From NCBI GenBank assembly GCA_902764825.1, contig CACWXL010000014.1, positions 1-40,411 of the forward strand: a stretch of 40,411 nucleotides of DNA, given 5' to 3'. Each line of letters opens with the position of its first letter. Position 1 is the first letter of the stretch. Below, piece by piece: positions 1-8,632 of the stretch. The notes under the pieces are model-generated. The model saw only the letters and a list, made by a program, of their open reading frames with translations, searched no databases and was not told where the DNA came from. Source of the DNA: Oscillospiraceae bacterium (GTDB lineage: Bacteria > Bacillota > Clostridia > Saccharofermentanales > Saccharofermentanaceae). The translations under genes were made by a program, and so were the position numbers.

Positions 1-1
1 C

Positions 2-1690
2 GCAGGTGTTGATGCAGTTGTTGCAGTTGACATTCCTGATTCCTGGAAGACAGCTGAGGATAAGCCGGTTGAGAAGAAGGCTGTTCCTGAGTTCATCGAA
101 AAGGTTGTTAACGTAATGAACAGACAGGAAGGTAACAAGCTCCCTGTATCCACATTCGTTGGCATGGAAGACGGTACATTCCCTCAGGGTACAGCAGCTT
201 ACGAGAAGCGTGGTACAGCAGTAGACATTCCTGTATGGGATGCTTCCAAGTGTATTCAGTGCAACCAGTGCTCCATCGTTTGCCCTCACGCTGCTATCCG
301 TCCTTTCCTCCTCACAGAGGAAGAGGCTGCAAACGCACCTTTCGAGACAAAGCAGGGTATGAAGCCTTACGACAACATGAAGTTCAGGATCCAGGTTTCC
401 GCTATGGACTGCCTCTCCTGCGGTGTCTGCGTTGAGTCTTGTATCGCTAAGGAAAAGGCAATCACAATGGCTCCTCTTAAGGATAACCTCAAGGAAGCTG
501 AGAACTGGGATTACTGCGTAGCACTTTCTCACAAGGATAACCCGATGAACAAGGCTACAGTTAAGGGCTCACAGTTCGAGCAGCCCCTCCTCGAATTCTC
601 CGGCGCATGCGCAGGATGCGGAGAGACACCTTATGCTAAGCTCCTTACACAGCTCTTCGGCGACAGAATGCAGATCTCCAATGCTACAGGTTGTTCTTCA
701 ATCTGGGGTGGTTCTGCTCCTTCTATGCCTTACACAACAAACTACAGAGGATTCGGTCCTGCATGGGGCAACTCCCTCTTCGAGGACAACGCTGAGCACG
801 GTCTCGGTATGTTCTTAGGTTACAAGCAGCTCAGATCAAGAGCTAAGATGCTCGTTGAGGAGACAGTAGCTAATACAGCTTCTGAGGATCTCAAGGCTGC
901 AGCTCAGGCTTGGATCGACGGTTACAATTCTGCTGAGAATACACGTGAGATCGCAGAGAAGCTCGCTGAAGCTCTCAAGGCTGAAGGTTCTGATTCTGCT
1001 AAGAAGGCTCTCGATTATGAGGACTTCTTCATGAAGAGATCACAGTGGATCATCGGTGGTGACGGATGGGCTTACGATATCGGTTACGGCGGACTTGACC
1101 ACGTTCTCGCTACAGGTGAGGATGTCAACGTTCTCGTTCTCGATACAGAGGTTTACTCCAACACAGGCGGACAGGCTTCCAAGTCCACACCTCAAGGTGC
1201 TGTTGCTCAGTTCGCTGCAGGCGGTAAGCACGTTAAGAAGAAGGATCTCGGTATGATGGCTATGAGCTACGGCTACGTTTACGTTGCTCAGGTTGCTATG
1301 GGATCTGACAAGAACCAGCTCATCAAGGCATTCACAGAAGCAGAAGCTTACCAGGGACCTTCCCTCGTTATCTGCTATGCTCCTTGTATCAACCACGGTA
1401 TCAAGGGCGGCCTTAAGGTAGCTCAGAACAGAGAAAAGGCAGCTGTTGAGTGCGGTTACTGGCACCTCTACAGATTCAACCCTTCTCTCGCAGCAGAGGG
1501 CAAGAATCCTTTCACTCTCGATTCCAAGGAGCCTACAGCTGACTTCTTCGACTTCCTCAAGGCAGAAGTCCGTTACAACTCTCTCTACAAGAAGTATGAT
1601 GCAGAAGTTGTTGACGGCCTCTTCCAGAGATGCTATCAGGATTCCAGAGATCGTTATGCTTCTTATGTTAAGAAGGCAAGCGAGGCTTGA
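2..1690 (+). CDS. nifJ: Pyruvate:ferredoxin oxidoreductase, C-terminal part (5' end outside window)
   Basis: This enzyme oxidatively decarboxylates pyruvate to acetyl-CoA and CO2 and reduces ferredoxin, in the cytoplasm. The frame is open from base 2, so the ATG at 116 is internal and the gene begins upstream. The visible part starts with the EKR region (AAYEKRGTAVDIPVW). Two [4Fe-4S] motifs follow, CIQCNQCSIVC and CLSCGVCVESC. The thiamine diphosphate domain comes last, with ACAGCGE, NATGCSS, GGDGWAYDIGYGGLDH and EVYSNTGGQ, and a late cysteine in YAPCINHG. The fragment is about 562 codons; the family is usually close to 1,180 residues. Codon choice is very biased (Lys almost always AAG, Thr almost always ACA), unlike later genes, which suggests very high expression. 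A terminator follows, so this is the last gene of its unit. Confidence 0.97.
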   Translation, partial: AGVDAVVAVDIPDSWKTAEDKPVEKKAVPEFIEKVVNVMNRQEGNKLPVSTFVGMEDGTFPQGTAAYEKRGTAVDIPVWDASKCIQCNQCSIVCPHAAIRPFLLTEEEAANAPFETKQGMKPYDNMKFRIQVSAMDCLSCGVCVESCIAKEKAITMAPLKDNLKEAENWDYCVALSHKDNPMNKATVKGSQFEQPLLEFSGACAGCGETPYAKLLTQLFGDRMQISNATGCSSIWGGSAPSMPYTTNYRGFGPAWGNSLFEDNAEHGLGMFLGYKQLRSRAKMLVEETVANTASEDLKAAAQAWIDGYNSAENTREIAEKLAEALKAEGSDSAKKALDYEDFFMKRSQWIIGGDGWAYDIGYGGLDHVLATGEDVNVLVLDTEVYSNTGGQASKSTPQGAVAQFAAGGKHVKKKDLGMMAMSYGYVYVAQVAMGSDKNQLIKAFTEAEAYQGPSLVICYAPCINHGIKGGLKVAQNREKAAVECGYWHLYRFNPSLAAEGKNPFTLDSKEPTADFFDFLKAEVRYNSLYKKYDAEVVDGLFQRCYQDSRDRYASYVKKASEA

Positions 1691-1719
1691 TCCTTAAGAT
1701 CAACTTAAAAACTTTGTGG

Positions 1720-1757
1720 GGCTGTCTCAAGTTTGAGACAGCCTCATTTATTTTGTC
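1720..1757 (+). terminator. Rho-independent terminator after nifJ
   Basis: A 9-bp stem (GGCTGTCTC at 1720-1728, GAGACAGCC at 1735-1743) closes a 6-base loop. It is followed by a T-rich tract, TCATTTATTTTG. It ends the nifJ transcript before the next promoter. Confidence 0.85.
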
Positions 1758-1809
1758 CTAAAAACAGTGAAGTTTGCCCCAAGCTTTACCCTTTAGCAGG
1801 CTTAATCCA

Positions 1810-1818
1810 TGCTATAAT
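1810..1818 (+). promoter_or_regulatory. Extended -10 promoter for the dnaD operon
   Basis: TGC-TATAAT is a perfect extended -10 element. There is no good -35 at the expected distance (the best is CTTTAG at 1791-1796, spacing 16). The predicted start lies near 1825, with AAGGAG at 1833-1838 before the ATG at 1854. Confidence 0.65.
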
Positions 1819-1853
1819 TAGCAAAGCAAATCAAGGAGTCCGGTTTTAAAAGT

Positions 1854-2906
1854 ATGGGAAGAGAGAAAGGCAAAGACGAATTATCAAGACTGCTCATAAA
1901 TGACAGTCTTTTGCCCGATATATTTCTCGTCAGGTATGCTCAGGAGTTAAGCAAGAATGCTTTGCTCGTTTATCTCTGGATCAACATGACAGGAGATAAG
2001 GACAGCTTTGATGAGAACACCGTAAAGAAGTTCAAGATCATTCCCGATGAAGAGACAGACAAGGCCATGGCGGAACTCATGGCTGCAGGACTCATTATCC
2101 GCAAGGATAAGACTTATTCTTTCGATGATATAAAAGCACGTGAGGTGGAAGAATACGTTCAGGCGCAGAAGGCCAGAGGCGATGATCCAGATCTTACCGG
2201 CCTTAAGAGTGACGAGAAGGAGAGGACGACTCTCGCCGAATCCATTTCGAAGACTTTCTATCAGGGAGAACTTCCCTATATCTTTTACAGGCTCATCGAT
2301 AAGTGCCTGTACGAGTATAAGTTCGAAGGAATGGTATGCTACAAGCTTTTCGAAGAGGGATACGAACAGTCAATTCACAGATCCAACATACTGATGGAGA
2401 ACAAAGCGCGCGAATGGTATCAGAAGGGTTATACGGATATCAAGAGCCTCGAAAAGCAGCTTGAGATCAGCAAGCGTACAAGCAAGCTCATCAAGCTCAC
2501 GGGAAGCCTCATGCGCAAGCGTCTTAACGGTCTGGACCTTGACCGTGTAAAGAGCTGGGCAGAAGATCTCGGCGCGACGGAAGAGCTCGTTACACTGGCT
2601 TTCAAAGAAAATGAATTCAGGAGCAATCTGACACTTAAGAATGTCGGAGACACTCTTACAAAATGGCACGACCAGGGCATAAAGACTGCTGAAGAAGCTG
2701 CAAGATTCAGCGAAGAAGAACACAAGGAGAACAAGCGCAAGGCCACCAGAAGGAAGGCTGTCGCAGGTTCAACATGGGTTACCGGTGAAGAGGCAGGCAT
2801 TGCAGGCGCAGGTTCAGACAAACCTGTGACACCCAAGGCTTCAGAGAATACAAATGAGGATGACAATGAATCCCCTGACGATATTCTCGGTATGTTTGGA
2901 GATTGA
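1854..2906 (+). CDS. DnaD-domain replication-initiation protein
   Basis: This is a DnaD/DnaB-family protein of 350 residues, predicted to remodel origin DNA and help load the replicative helicase. The N-terminal part (about residues 15-100) resembles the winged-helix DnaD N-domain. The region around residues 135-290 fits the DDBH2 fold and holds the family pattern near YW.K.G..T: LTLKNVGDTLTKWHDQGIKTAEEA. A basic stretch (NKRKATRRKA) and an acidic, disordered tail (DDNESPDDILGMFGD) end the protein. The gene directly downstream, one base after the stop, encodes a DnaI/DnaC-like AAA+ protein, which supports a helicase-loading role. AAGGAG lies 15 bases before the ATG, which is rather far, but no better start is visible. 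The DnaD assignment is from motif recognition only. Confidence 0.85.
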   Translation: MGREKGKDELSRLLINDSLLPDIFLVRYAQELSKNALLVYLWINMTGDKDSFDENTVKKFKIIPDEETDKAMAELMAAGLIIRKDKTYSFDDIKAREVEEYVQAQKARGDDPDLTGLKSDEKERTTLAESISKTFYQGELPYIFYRLIDKCLYEYKFEGMVCYKLFEEGYEQSIHRSNILMENKAREWYQKGYTDIKSLEKQLEISKRTSKLIKLTGSLMRKRLNGLDLDRVKSWAEDLGATEELVTLAFKENEFRSNLTLKNVGDTLTKWHDQGIKTAEEAARFSEEEHKENKRKATRRKAVAGSTWVTGEEAGIAGAGSDKPVTPKASENTNEDDNESPDDILGMFGD

Positions 2907-2907
2907 T

Positions 2908-3813
2908 ATGAAGACGATTAAAGAACTCATAAGCGAGAGTCTCACCGAAGTCGCTGCCACAAGAGATATCAACAGGCAGAACAGTATAAGCCGCGTATAT
3001 AAGGCTTGTCCTGAGCTTAAGGATATAGATGACCAGATCCTTGAGGTCCGCAACAGCAGGTTCATTGCCGTCATTGATAAGGATGAGCGCCTTATCAAGA
3101 GATTCGATATCGCTGAAGAAGAGCTCCTGACAAAGAGAAACAAGATCATAGCCAGAAATAACATCGAGCCTGATTTCGATGAAGAGAAGTTCATTTGCAG
3201 TGAGTGTGGCGACACGGGCTTTGTAAAGACACCTGACGGTAAGACAAGTGTCTGTTCCTGCAGGGAAAATGAGCTTGAGATGTGCTATGAACTGAGCGGA
3301 ATGGCTGATTATCCGTCCTATAAGATGAAGAATTACAGGGATGATTATCTTGGCGATGCTGCCGGCAGGAAGAAGATCAAGGGTATGATGAATGATCTTC
3401 TCAAAGAACTGATCGGAAAGAGCAAGGAAGAATCAAGATCATACATATATGTTTACTCTGCTCCTCCGCAGACAGGCAAGACATTTCTGTCGATCTGCGT
3501 ATGCAAGACAGCGATCAAGCTCGGCAAGAGCGCTTATTATGCCAAATGTGAAGAACTGTCATCGCTCGGAACCGATACGTTAGAAGCGCTGAAGCACATA
3601 GATTTCCTCGTTATCGATGATTTTGCAGATACCGTAACGCTTTCCAACAACGTAGGTTCGGTATTGAATACCATATTGGAGACAAGAGCAGCTTCAAGGC
3701 TTAATACCGTGCTCGTAACGCCTTTCCCGGTAAATGAACTGGTAAAGAAGTGTGATATGAGGATCAGCGGCAAGCTGCAGTCAGCAAAGAAGATATCTTC
3801 GGAAGGCAGGTAA
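2908..3813 (+). CDS. DnaI/DnaC-like helicase loader ATPase
   Basis: This AAA+ ATPase of the DnaC/DnaI family is predicted to load the replicative helicase on DNA. A possible zinc site comes first: C97-x2-C100 and C116-x-C118 (ICSEC, CSC). The Walker A motif is APPQTGKT (185-192), where the usual GPPGTGKT is altered at two positions, followed by Walker B FLVIDD (233-238). I chose the ATG at 2908, with GGAG at 2898-2901, over an in-frame ATG at 2854 that lies inside the upstream gene. The 301-residue length fits DnaI (about 310). It follows the DnaD-like gene by one base, so the two are probably translated together. Confidence 0.9.
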   Translation: MKTIKELISESLTEVAATRDINRQNSISRVYKACPELKDIDDQILEVRNSRFIAVIDKDERLIKRFDIAEEELLTKRNKIIARNNIEPDFDEEKFICSECGDTGFVKTPDGKTSVCSCRENELEMCYELSGMADYPSYKMKNYRDDYLGDAAGRKKIKGMMNDLLKELIGKSKEESRSYIYVYSAPPQTGKTFLSICVCKTAIKLGKSAYYAKCEELSSLGTDTLEALKHIDFLVIDDFADTVTLSNNVGSVLNTILETRAASRLNTVLVTPFPVNELVKKCDMRISGKLQSAKKISSEGR

Positions 3814-3823
3814 GATACTTCCG

Positions 3824-4219
3824 ATGAATGTTCGCTGCGGGATCGACATTGTTGATGTATCAAGGTTCGTAAAGAAGATAGAAGACAACAATCAGGCTTT
3901 TATCGATAAGTGCTTTACGGAAGCTGAGATAGAATACTGCAATTCCATAAAGGATCTTAACAGGAAGGCTGAGCGCTATGCCGCCAGATACGCCGCCAAG
4001 GAAGCGGTCGGCAAGGCACTTGGGACCGGTCTTATGAGTGAAGCTGTCGGCATGCATGACATCGAAGTCGTTAAGGATGAGCGCGGAACGCCAAGCATTA
4101 AGCTTACGGGCGGTGCTCTGGAACACGCAAATGCTCTTGGGATGAGTTCTGTCTCCCTTAGTCTTTCACATGACGGCGGAATGGCAATAGCTTACTGCGT
4201 GATGCTTGTGGAGAAGTAA
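3824..4219 (+). CDS. acpS: Holo-[acyl-carrier-protein] synthase
   Basis: AcpS transfers the 4'-phosphopantetheine group from coenzyme A to the serine of apo-ACP, activating it for fatty acid synthesis. The 131-residue length is typical. Both signature motifs are present: CGIDIVDVSRF near the start, with the metal-binding D8, and RYAAKEAVGKALG (55-67) with the catalytic glutamate E60. LSLSHDGGMAIAYCV is the usual C-terminal strand. It sits in the dnaD-dnaI operon; its TAA overlaps the next ATG by one base. A pantothenate kinase for the same coenzyme A pathway lies 30 kb downstream at 34698. Confidence 0.96.
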   Translation: MNVRCGIDIVDVSRFVKKIEDNNQAFIDKCFTEAEIEYCNSIKDLNRKAERYAARYAAKEAVGKALGTGLMSEAVGMHDIEVVKDERGTPSIKLTGGALEHANALGMSSVSLSLSHDGGMAIAYCVMLVEK

Positions 4220-5472
4220 TGATGAAGAGACGGGATAAGCTGGAAGGCGGCGGAATCTTCAAGATTTTCGAGCGCAAAAAGAAACCACAGGTGGGAGGAG
4301 AGATCCCGCCCAAGACGATAAGGCATTTGGAGCGCCCGGTAAATCTCCCTTTCCTCAAGGATATGGATGAGGGTAAAGAGCAGTACGGCAGTGCCGAAGA
4401 CATGGAAGAGAAGTGGGGTCTTTCCGGCAAGCAGGCAACCTTAGGCGGCGTTAAGAAGAGAAAATTCATAAGCCTGGCTATAGCAGTTGCTGCATTCATC
4501 CTTCTTATCGTCGGTGTCTTCTACATTCTCCCGAGAGTACTGCCTGACCTCTTCAAAGGTACGAACATCGAACTCTTCGTCGAGCCTGTAATCAATCTCG
4601 AATATGAAGATGAGAGCTTCAGGGTGGTCAAGGACAGCACGGTAGCGCTCATGAGCGAACCTGATCCGTCCACGACGAGAATTGCTGAGGTCCTTTATAA
4701 CGAGCCGGTCAAATATGTCAGTTCCGCCAAGAACGGCTATTGCAGGATCCAGACCATGGATGGCCTTACGGGCTTTGTTAAGGAGACGAGCCTTGTTGCC
4801 GATACAGATTCGATCGAACCCGATATCCACCAATTTAAGCTCATAGTATCCGATCCTTCGAAGAACGTCATGACCCACGCGAGCAACGGTACCTTGATCA
4901 AGAAGGTAATGATGAATACAGTCCTTTATGCTGATATTAAGAGAGAGGGCGTTTATCAGGTAGCGCTTCCGGGCGGTGATACGGGATGGATCGGTTCATC
5001 CGGCGTTATCGAGCTTCCGCCCAGAGCCGAGACGGAAGAAGTATCCAGCCGTTATTTTGTCAGCTCGGTGCTTACCTTTGTTAACAGCAGATATATCCAA
5101 AACGGCATGTCCATAGACGGTGCTTCCGTAAACGGCGTTGTCTATGTAAGTGCCGAAGTAAACGGCATTCAGATCCCCAGAACGATGGAGGATCAGGCCA
5201 AGGCAGGAACAGAGATCATTCCCCAGCCTGACGCCGTTACGGGTAAGATAATGATCGACCAGATCCTTCCGGGCGACATTATATTCCTGTCGAACCCCAA
5301 AGATCCGAGTGACAAGAATATATATGAAATGGCCGTTTGCACGGATACCGGAACGCTCTTTATGATCTCGCCTGCGAGGACCACGGTAAGGCTCCGTAAC
5401 TTCTCTTCCGGCGATGCAATATGTGAAAGAATCATAACGATAAGACGCTTATTCAGCAGCAAGGTGACTTAA
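4219..5472 (+). CDS. Membrane-anchored SH3-domain protein with degenerate NlpC/P60-like domain
   Basis: This is a single-pass membrane protein of 417 residues. Residues 1-82 are cytoplasmic and basic, residues 83-105 form the membrane helix, and the rest is outside. Two bacterial SH3-like repeats can be seen, about 138-193 (ending GLTGFVKETSL) and 216-265 (ending GDTGWIGSSGV). Residues 277-390 follow the NlpC/P60 cell-wall peptidase layout (GVVYVSAEVNGIQIPRTMEDQ, then ILPGDIIFL). The catalytic DCSG motif reads SVNG, so the cysteine is lost, and no histidine stands where HVGIY is expected. I infer a non-catalytic wall-binding protein. The start could be 4219 or 4222; GGAG at 4210-4213 suits both. 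A different extracellular fold cannot be excluded. Confidence 0.7.
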   Translation: MMKRRDKLEGGGIFKIFERKKKPQVGGEIPPKTIRHLERPVNLPFLKDMDEGKEQYGSAEDMEEKWGLSGKQATLGGVKKRKFISLAIAVAAFILLIVGVFYILPRVLPDLFKGTNIELFVEPVINLEYEDESFRVVKDSTVALMSEPDPSTTRIAEVLYNEPVKYVSSAKNGYCRIQTMDGLTGFVKETSLVADTDSIEPDIHQFKLIVSDPSKNVMTHASNGTLIKKVMMNTVLYADIKREGVYQVALPGGDTGWIGSSGVIELPPRAETEEVSSRYFVSSVLTFVNSRYIQNGMSIDGASVNGVVYVSAEVNGIQIPRTMEDQAKAGTEIIPQPDAVTGKIMIDQILPGDIIFLSNPKDPSDKNIYEMAVCTDTGTLFMISPARTTVRLRNFSSGDAICERIITIRRLFSSKVT

Positions 5473-5517
5473 CCTGAAAAAAAGTCTGATTTACTTGCAA
5501 AGCGGCCAAAAAACTTG

Positions 5518-5546
5518 TTGCACTCTTAAATCGGTTGTGGTATTAT
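5518..5546 (+). promoter_or_regulatory. Promoter of rpmB
   Basis: TTGCAC (5518-5523) is followed after 17 bases by TATTAT (5541-5546). TGG directly before it makes an extended -10. This fits a strong housekeeping promoter for a ribosomal protein gene. Confidence 0.85.
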
Positions 5547-5581
5547 TCTTAGGCATTTGAATTCTAACAGGAGGTGTTTGC

Positions 5582-5779
5582 ATGGCTAAGTGTGAAGTTT
5601 GCCAGAAAGATATGTTCTTCGGCAGAAAGATTAGAATCACGCGTTCACAGATTTCAAGACGCGCGCTTACTACGCAGCAGGCTAACGTACACAGAGTTAA
5701 GGTTGTTGTTGACGGCACCCCCAAGTCAATGAACGTTTGCACACGTTGCCTTCGTTCCGGCAAAGTTGAAAGAGCGTAA
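5582..5779 (+). CDS. rpmB: 50S ribosomal protein L28
   Basis: L28 is a structural protein of the large ribosomal subunit. The 65-residue product has the short bacterial form with four cysteines in two CxxC pairs (MAKCEVCQKD near the start and VCTRCLRSGKV near the end), which is the zinc-binding type. AGGAGGTG at 5569-5576 precedes the ATG. It stands alone between its own promoter and a terminator. Confidence 0.97.
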   Translation: MAKCEVCQKDMFFGRKIRITRSQISRRALTTQQANVHRVKVVVDGTPKSMNVCTRCLRSGKVERA

Positions 5780-5804
5780 GGTTCTTTGCTAAAGTAGTAA
5801 TCCA

Positions 5805-5842
5805 AGAGGTTGTCTCATATGAGGCAACCTCTTTCTTTTGTT
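5805..5842 (+). terminator. Terminator after rpmB
   Basis: A 12-bp stem (5805-5816 with 5821-5832, one G-U pair) closes the loop ATAT and is followed by a T-rich tract, TTCTTTTG. Confidence 0.9.
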
Positions 5843-5879
5843 CAGGATCATATTTGTTCCCGGTTCCCGAAAACTCAAA

Positions 5880-5910
5880 GAAAAAAGAGGCTACCATCTG
5901 ACAGCCTCTT
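5880..5910 (-). terminator. Terminator after serS
   Basis: On the minus strand, AAGAGGCT (5910-5903) pairs with AGCCTCTT (5892-5885) across a 10-base loop and runs into a T tract (A-run on the plus strand, 5881-5886). Confidence 0.85.
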
Positions 5911-5933
5911 AGTAATTTATGTTGTTAAATAGA

Positions 5934-7220
5934 TTACTTCTTAACTTCGATTACGGACTTGCCGCCCATGTAAGGTCTCAATGCCTCAGGGATCCTGATG
6001 GAGCCGTCTTCATTGAGGTTGTTCTCTAAGAAGGCGATGAGCATTCTCGGAGGAGCAACGCATGTGTTGTTAAGAGTGTGTGCAAGGTATGTGCCCTCAG
6101 GTCCTCTGATCCTGATCTTAAGGCGTCTTGCCTGAGCGTCGCCCAAGTTGGAGCAGGAGCCGACTTCGAAATACTTCTTCTGTCTGGGAGACCATGCCTC
6201 AACGTCACAGGACTTGACCTTAAGGTCAGCGAGGTCACCGGAGCAGCACTCGAGTGTTCTTACGGGGATGTCGAGTGAACGGAAGTAATCAACTGTGTTC
6301 TGCCAGAGCTTGTTGTACCATGTCATGGAATCTTCAGGCTTGCAGACGACGATCATCTCCTGCTTTTCGAACTGGTGGATCCTGTAAACACCACGCTCCT
6401 CGATGCCGTGAGCACCGACTTCCTTACGGAAGCAGGGGGAGTAGGATGTGAGTGTCTGGGGAAGCTTGTCCTCGTCTGTGATCGTATCGATGAACTTACC
6501 GATCATGGAGTGCTCGGAAGTACCGATGAGGTAGAGATCCTCACCCTCGATCTTGTACATCATGTTCTCCATCTCTGCAAAGCTCATAACGCCTGTAACG
6601 ACGGAAGATCTGATCATGTAAGGCGGAATGTAATATGTGAATCCGCGGTCGATCATGAAGTCACGTGCATAAGAGAGGCATGCGGAGTGAAGTCTTGCGA
6701 TGTCGCCCTTTAAGTAATAGAAGCCGTTGCCGGATGTCTCTCTTGCCTGGTCGAGCTCGATGCCGTCAAGCTTTTCCATGATGTCCACATGATAGGGAAC
6801 TTCGAAATCAGGTACGAAAGGCTCGCCGAACCTCTCGATCTCTACGTTCTCGGAATCGTCTTTGCCGATCGGAACGGAAGGATCGATGATGTTAGGGATA
6901 ACGAGCATGATCTTTCTGATCTGCTCCTCAAGCTCAGTCTCCTTGGCAGAGAGCGCTTCGAGCTCGTCAGCCATATCTGTGACCTGCTTCTTGACTGCCT
7001 CAGCTTCGTCCTTCTTGCCCTGGGCCATGAGAGCGCCGATCTGCTTGCTGACCTTGTTGCGGTTAGCTCTTAATGCTTCTGCGCGTGTCTTGCTCTCACG
7101 GAACTCCTTATCAAGTTCGATTACCTGGTCAACCAGGGGAAGCTTCTCGTCCTGGAACTTGTTCTTGATGTTCTGTTTAACGATGTCCGGATTGGTACGT
7201 AAGAATTTAATATCAAGCAT
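5934..7220 (-). CDS. serS: Seryl-tRNA synthetase (archaeal-like sequence features)
   Basis: SerS charges tRNA-Ser with serine in the cytoplasm. The 428 residues match the class II enzyme. An N-terminal coiled-coil tRNA-binding arm (about 30-110) starts with MLDIKFLRTNPDIVKQN, a typical SerS opening. Motif 2 reads SPCFRKEVGAHGIEERGVYRIHQFEK, split here as SPCFRKEVGAH and GVYRIHQFEK, and motif 3 includes HTLNNTCVAPPRMLIAFLEN. Several stretches (TSEHS, CKPEDS, DVEAW) look more like archaeal or eukaryotic SerS than common bacterial forms. GAGGTG lies 6 bases before the ATG. The 55-base gap to the upstream gene is too short for a T-box leader, so it is probably co-transcribed with the DUF4015 gene. 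Confidence 0.95.
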   Translation of the reverse strand: MLDIKFLRTNPDIVKQNIKNKFQDEKLPLVDQVIELDKEFRESKTRAEALRANRNKVSKQIGALMAQGKKDEAEAVKKQVTDMADELEALSAKETELEEQIRKIMLVIPNIIDPSVPIGKDDSENVEIERFGEPFVPDFEVPYHVDIMEKLDGIELDQARETSGNGFYYLKGDIARLHSACLSYARDFMIDRGFTYYIPPYMIRSSVVTGVMSFAEMENMMYKIEGEDLYLIGTSEHSMIGKFIDTITDEDKLPQTLTSYSPCFRKEVGAHGIEERGVYRIHQFEKQEMIVVCKPEDSMTWYNKLWQNTVDYFRSLDIPVRTLECCSGDLADLKVKSCDVEAWSPRQKKYFEVGSCSNLGDAQARRLKIRIRGPEGTYLAHTLNNTCVAPPRMLIAFLENNLNEDGSIRIPEALRPYMGGKSVIEVKK

Positions 7221-7275
7221 GTTGTCACCTCTAAAATAAATAACCTACATATTTTATGCTTAGAATCTGTCAGTT

Positions 7276-8625
7276 TCAATCTGTCTGAACAGACATATTT
7301 CCGTCGTAGTTGCCCTTCGGATAACTGAACTTCGGATCCCACAGGATAAATTCATATATTCCGACGTCATGAATGGCCTTTATCTGTGAGTTGATCTCCC
7401 TGTAGCCGTATTCTATGTAATTGCCCTTGCCGATGTATGAAGCCGTAAAGGCCTGCAGATAAGGCCTCATGGCCGTAAAGCCCGGCTGGACATATGTCGC
7501 ACGGCACTCGAGCAAAACGTTGTAGACGATGAGATAAGGCTCCTTGTCCGGTGTCTTGAAAACATGTCCTGCGAGCATTGTTCCCAAAGCGTAGTGTGAA
7601 GGATATAACATCGGACAGCATGAATCGACGCCTGTCATGCCGAGTGTTCCGAAGTCCTGGCCGATAATGCCTGCATCGAGTTCGGATGTTAAGACGATAC
7701 CGAAGATGTCCGCAGATACAGGGATACCGTAAGTGTCCTGGATCCTGATCCTTGCTTCCTGAAGGAATCTGTTGACTGCCTCAGCCTTAGTGGGGGTCTG
7801 GCCTTCCTCACCGTAGTAGGGCTTTGCCTTGTTCTTTGTTGAACCGGCAGGGAAACGCACGTAGTCGAACTGGATCTCATCAACGCCATGCTCGACACCT
7901 TCAAGTGCGATATCGATCAGATAATCCCAGTTCTCGGAATTATAAGGGCTTAAGAAGGGGTTATTGCCTTCATTGCTGAACCTTACTACGTTGCCTGATG
8001 CATCGGTTATAGCTCTTTTGGGGAAGTGCTCGGCTGCCAGGGAATCGTTAAAGCATACGACACGGCCGATTACCCTTACATTATTGTCGTGGCACTTCTT
8101 GATAACCTTGTCGATGTCATAGGCATCCCAGACGTAGCCGATCTCTCTGGCTGTCTCGTTATGAGTCTTGAAAGGGATACCGTATTCCTGTTTGAGATTG
8201 ATTACAACGGCATTGAGTTCACTGTTGTTGCAGAGTTCGATCGCATAATCGATATTGGAACACGTACCGACATAAAGTCCCTTTACTTCGAAATGTTCGG
8301 GAGTCTTAACGTCCGCTTCGGCGATCTCGGGGAGGGGACGCCAGTAACTGTCGGCAAGTTCAGAAGCCGGGAGCTGCTCTGTGTGATAAACAATAGGCTC
8401 AGTATAAGTTGTGCTCTCGGTAGTGTTCGTTATCAATATGGGAATGCTGATGTCAGTCTCCTCGGTATTAACGTATTTGATGATCTTAGTTACTCCCAAA
8501 GTGATCAATACGACTGCGAGGATAGCGGAAACAGAAAGCAGGATATTAAGCAGCTTCCTGAGCTTTGCCAGCTCAGAACTGTCCTGATTTTGAAATCCCA
8601 TATTATTCTCATTATTATTTAACAT
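7276..8625 (-). CDS. Membrane-anchored DUF4015 glycoside-hydrolase-like protein
   Basis: This is a TIM-barrel protein of the DUF4015 'putative glycosyl hydrolase' family, anchored by one N-terminal membrane helix (about residues 24-50) with the enzyme-like domain outside. The barrel begins near VKGLYVGTCSNIDYAIELC. It includes the family motif EIQFDYVRFP and a late strand, YEFILWDPKFSY. A Thr/Ser-rich linker (NTTESTTYTEP) joins helix and barrel. The substrate is not known for this family. M1 (8625) and M9 (8601) are both possible starts; neither has a clear ribosome binding site, and the -10 box lies only 8 bases before M1. It is probably the first gene of a unit ending with serS. Confidence 0.82.
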   Translation of the reverse strand: MLNNNENNMGFQNQDSSELAKLRKLLNILLSVSAILAVVLITLGVTKIIKYVNTEETDISIPILITNTTESTTYTEPIVYHTEQLPASELADSYWRPLPEIAEADVKTPEHFEVKGLYVGTCSNIDYAIELCNNSELNAVVINLKQEYGIPFKTHNETAREIGYVWDAYDIDKVIKKCHDNNVRVIGRVVCFNDSLAAEHFPKRAITDASGNVVRFSNEGNNPFLSPYNSENWDYLIDIALEGVEHGVDEIQFDYVRFPAGSTKNKAKPYYGEEGQTPTKAEAVNRFLQEARIRIQDTYGIPVSADIFGIVLTSELDAGIIGQDFGTLGMTGVDSCCPMLYPSHYALGTMLAGHVFKTPDKEPYLIVYNVLLECRATYVQPGFTAMRPYLQAFTASYIGKGNYIEYGYREINSQIKAIHDVGIYEFILWDPKFSYPKGNYDGNMSVQTD

Positions 8626-8632
8626 ACTGACA

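Noticed and set aside
1040..1465. Antisense open frame of 141 codons within nifJ
   Set aside because: It is a shadow of the strongly biased coding strand, with no ribosome binding site or recognisable domain.
7221..7275. T-box leader for serS
   Set aside because: Only 55 bases separate serS from the upstream gene and no T-box sequence or specifier hairpin is visible.
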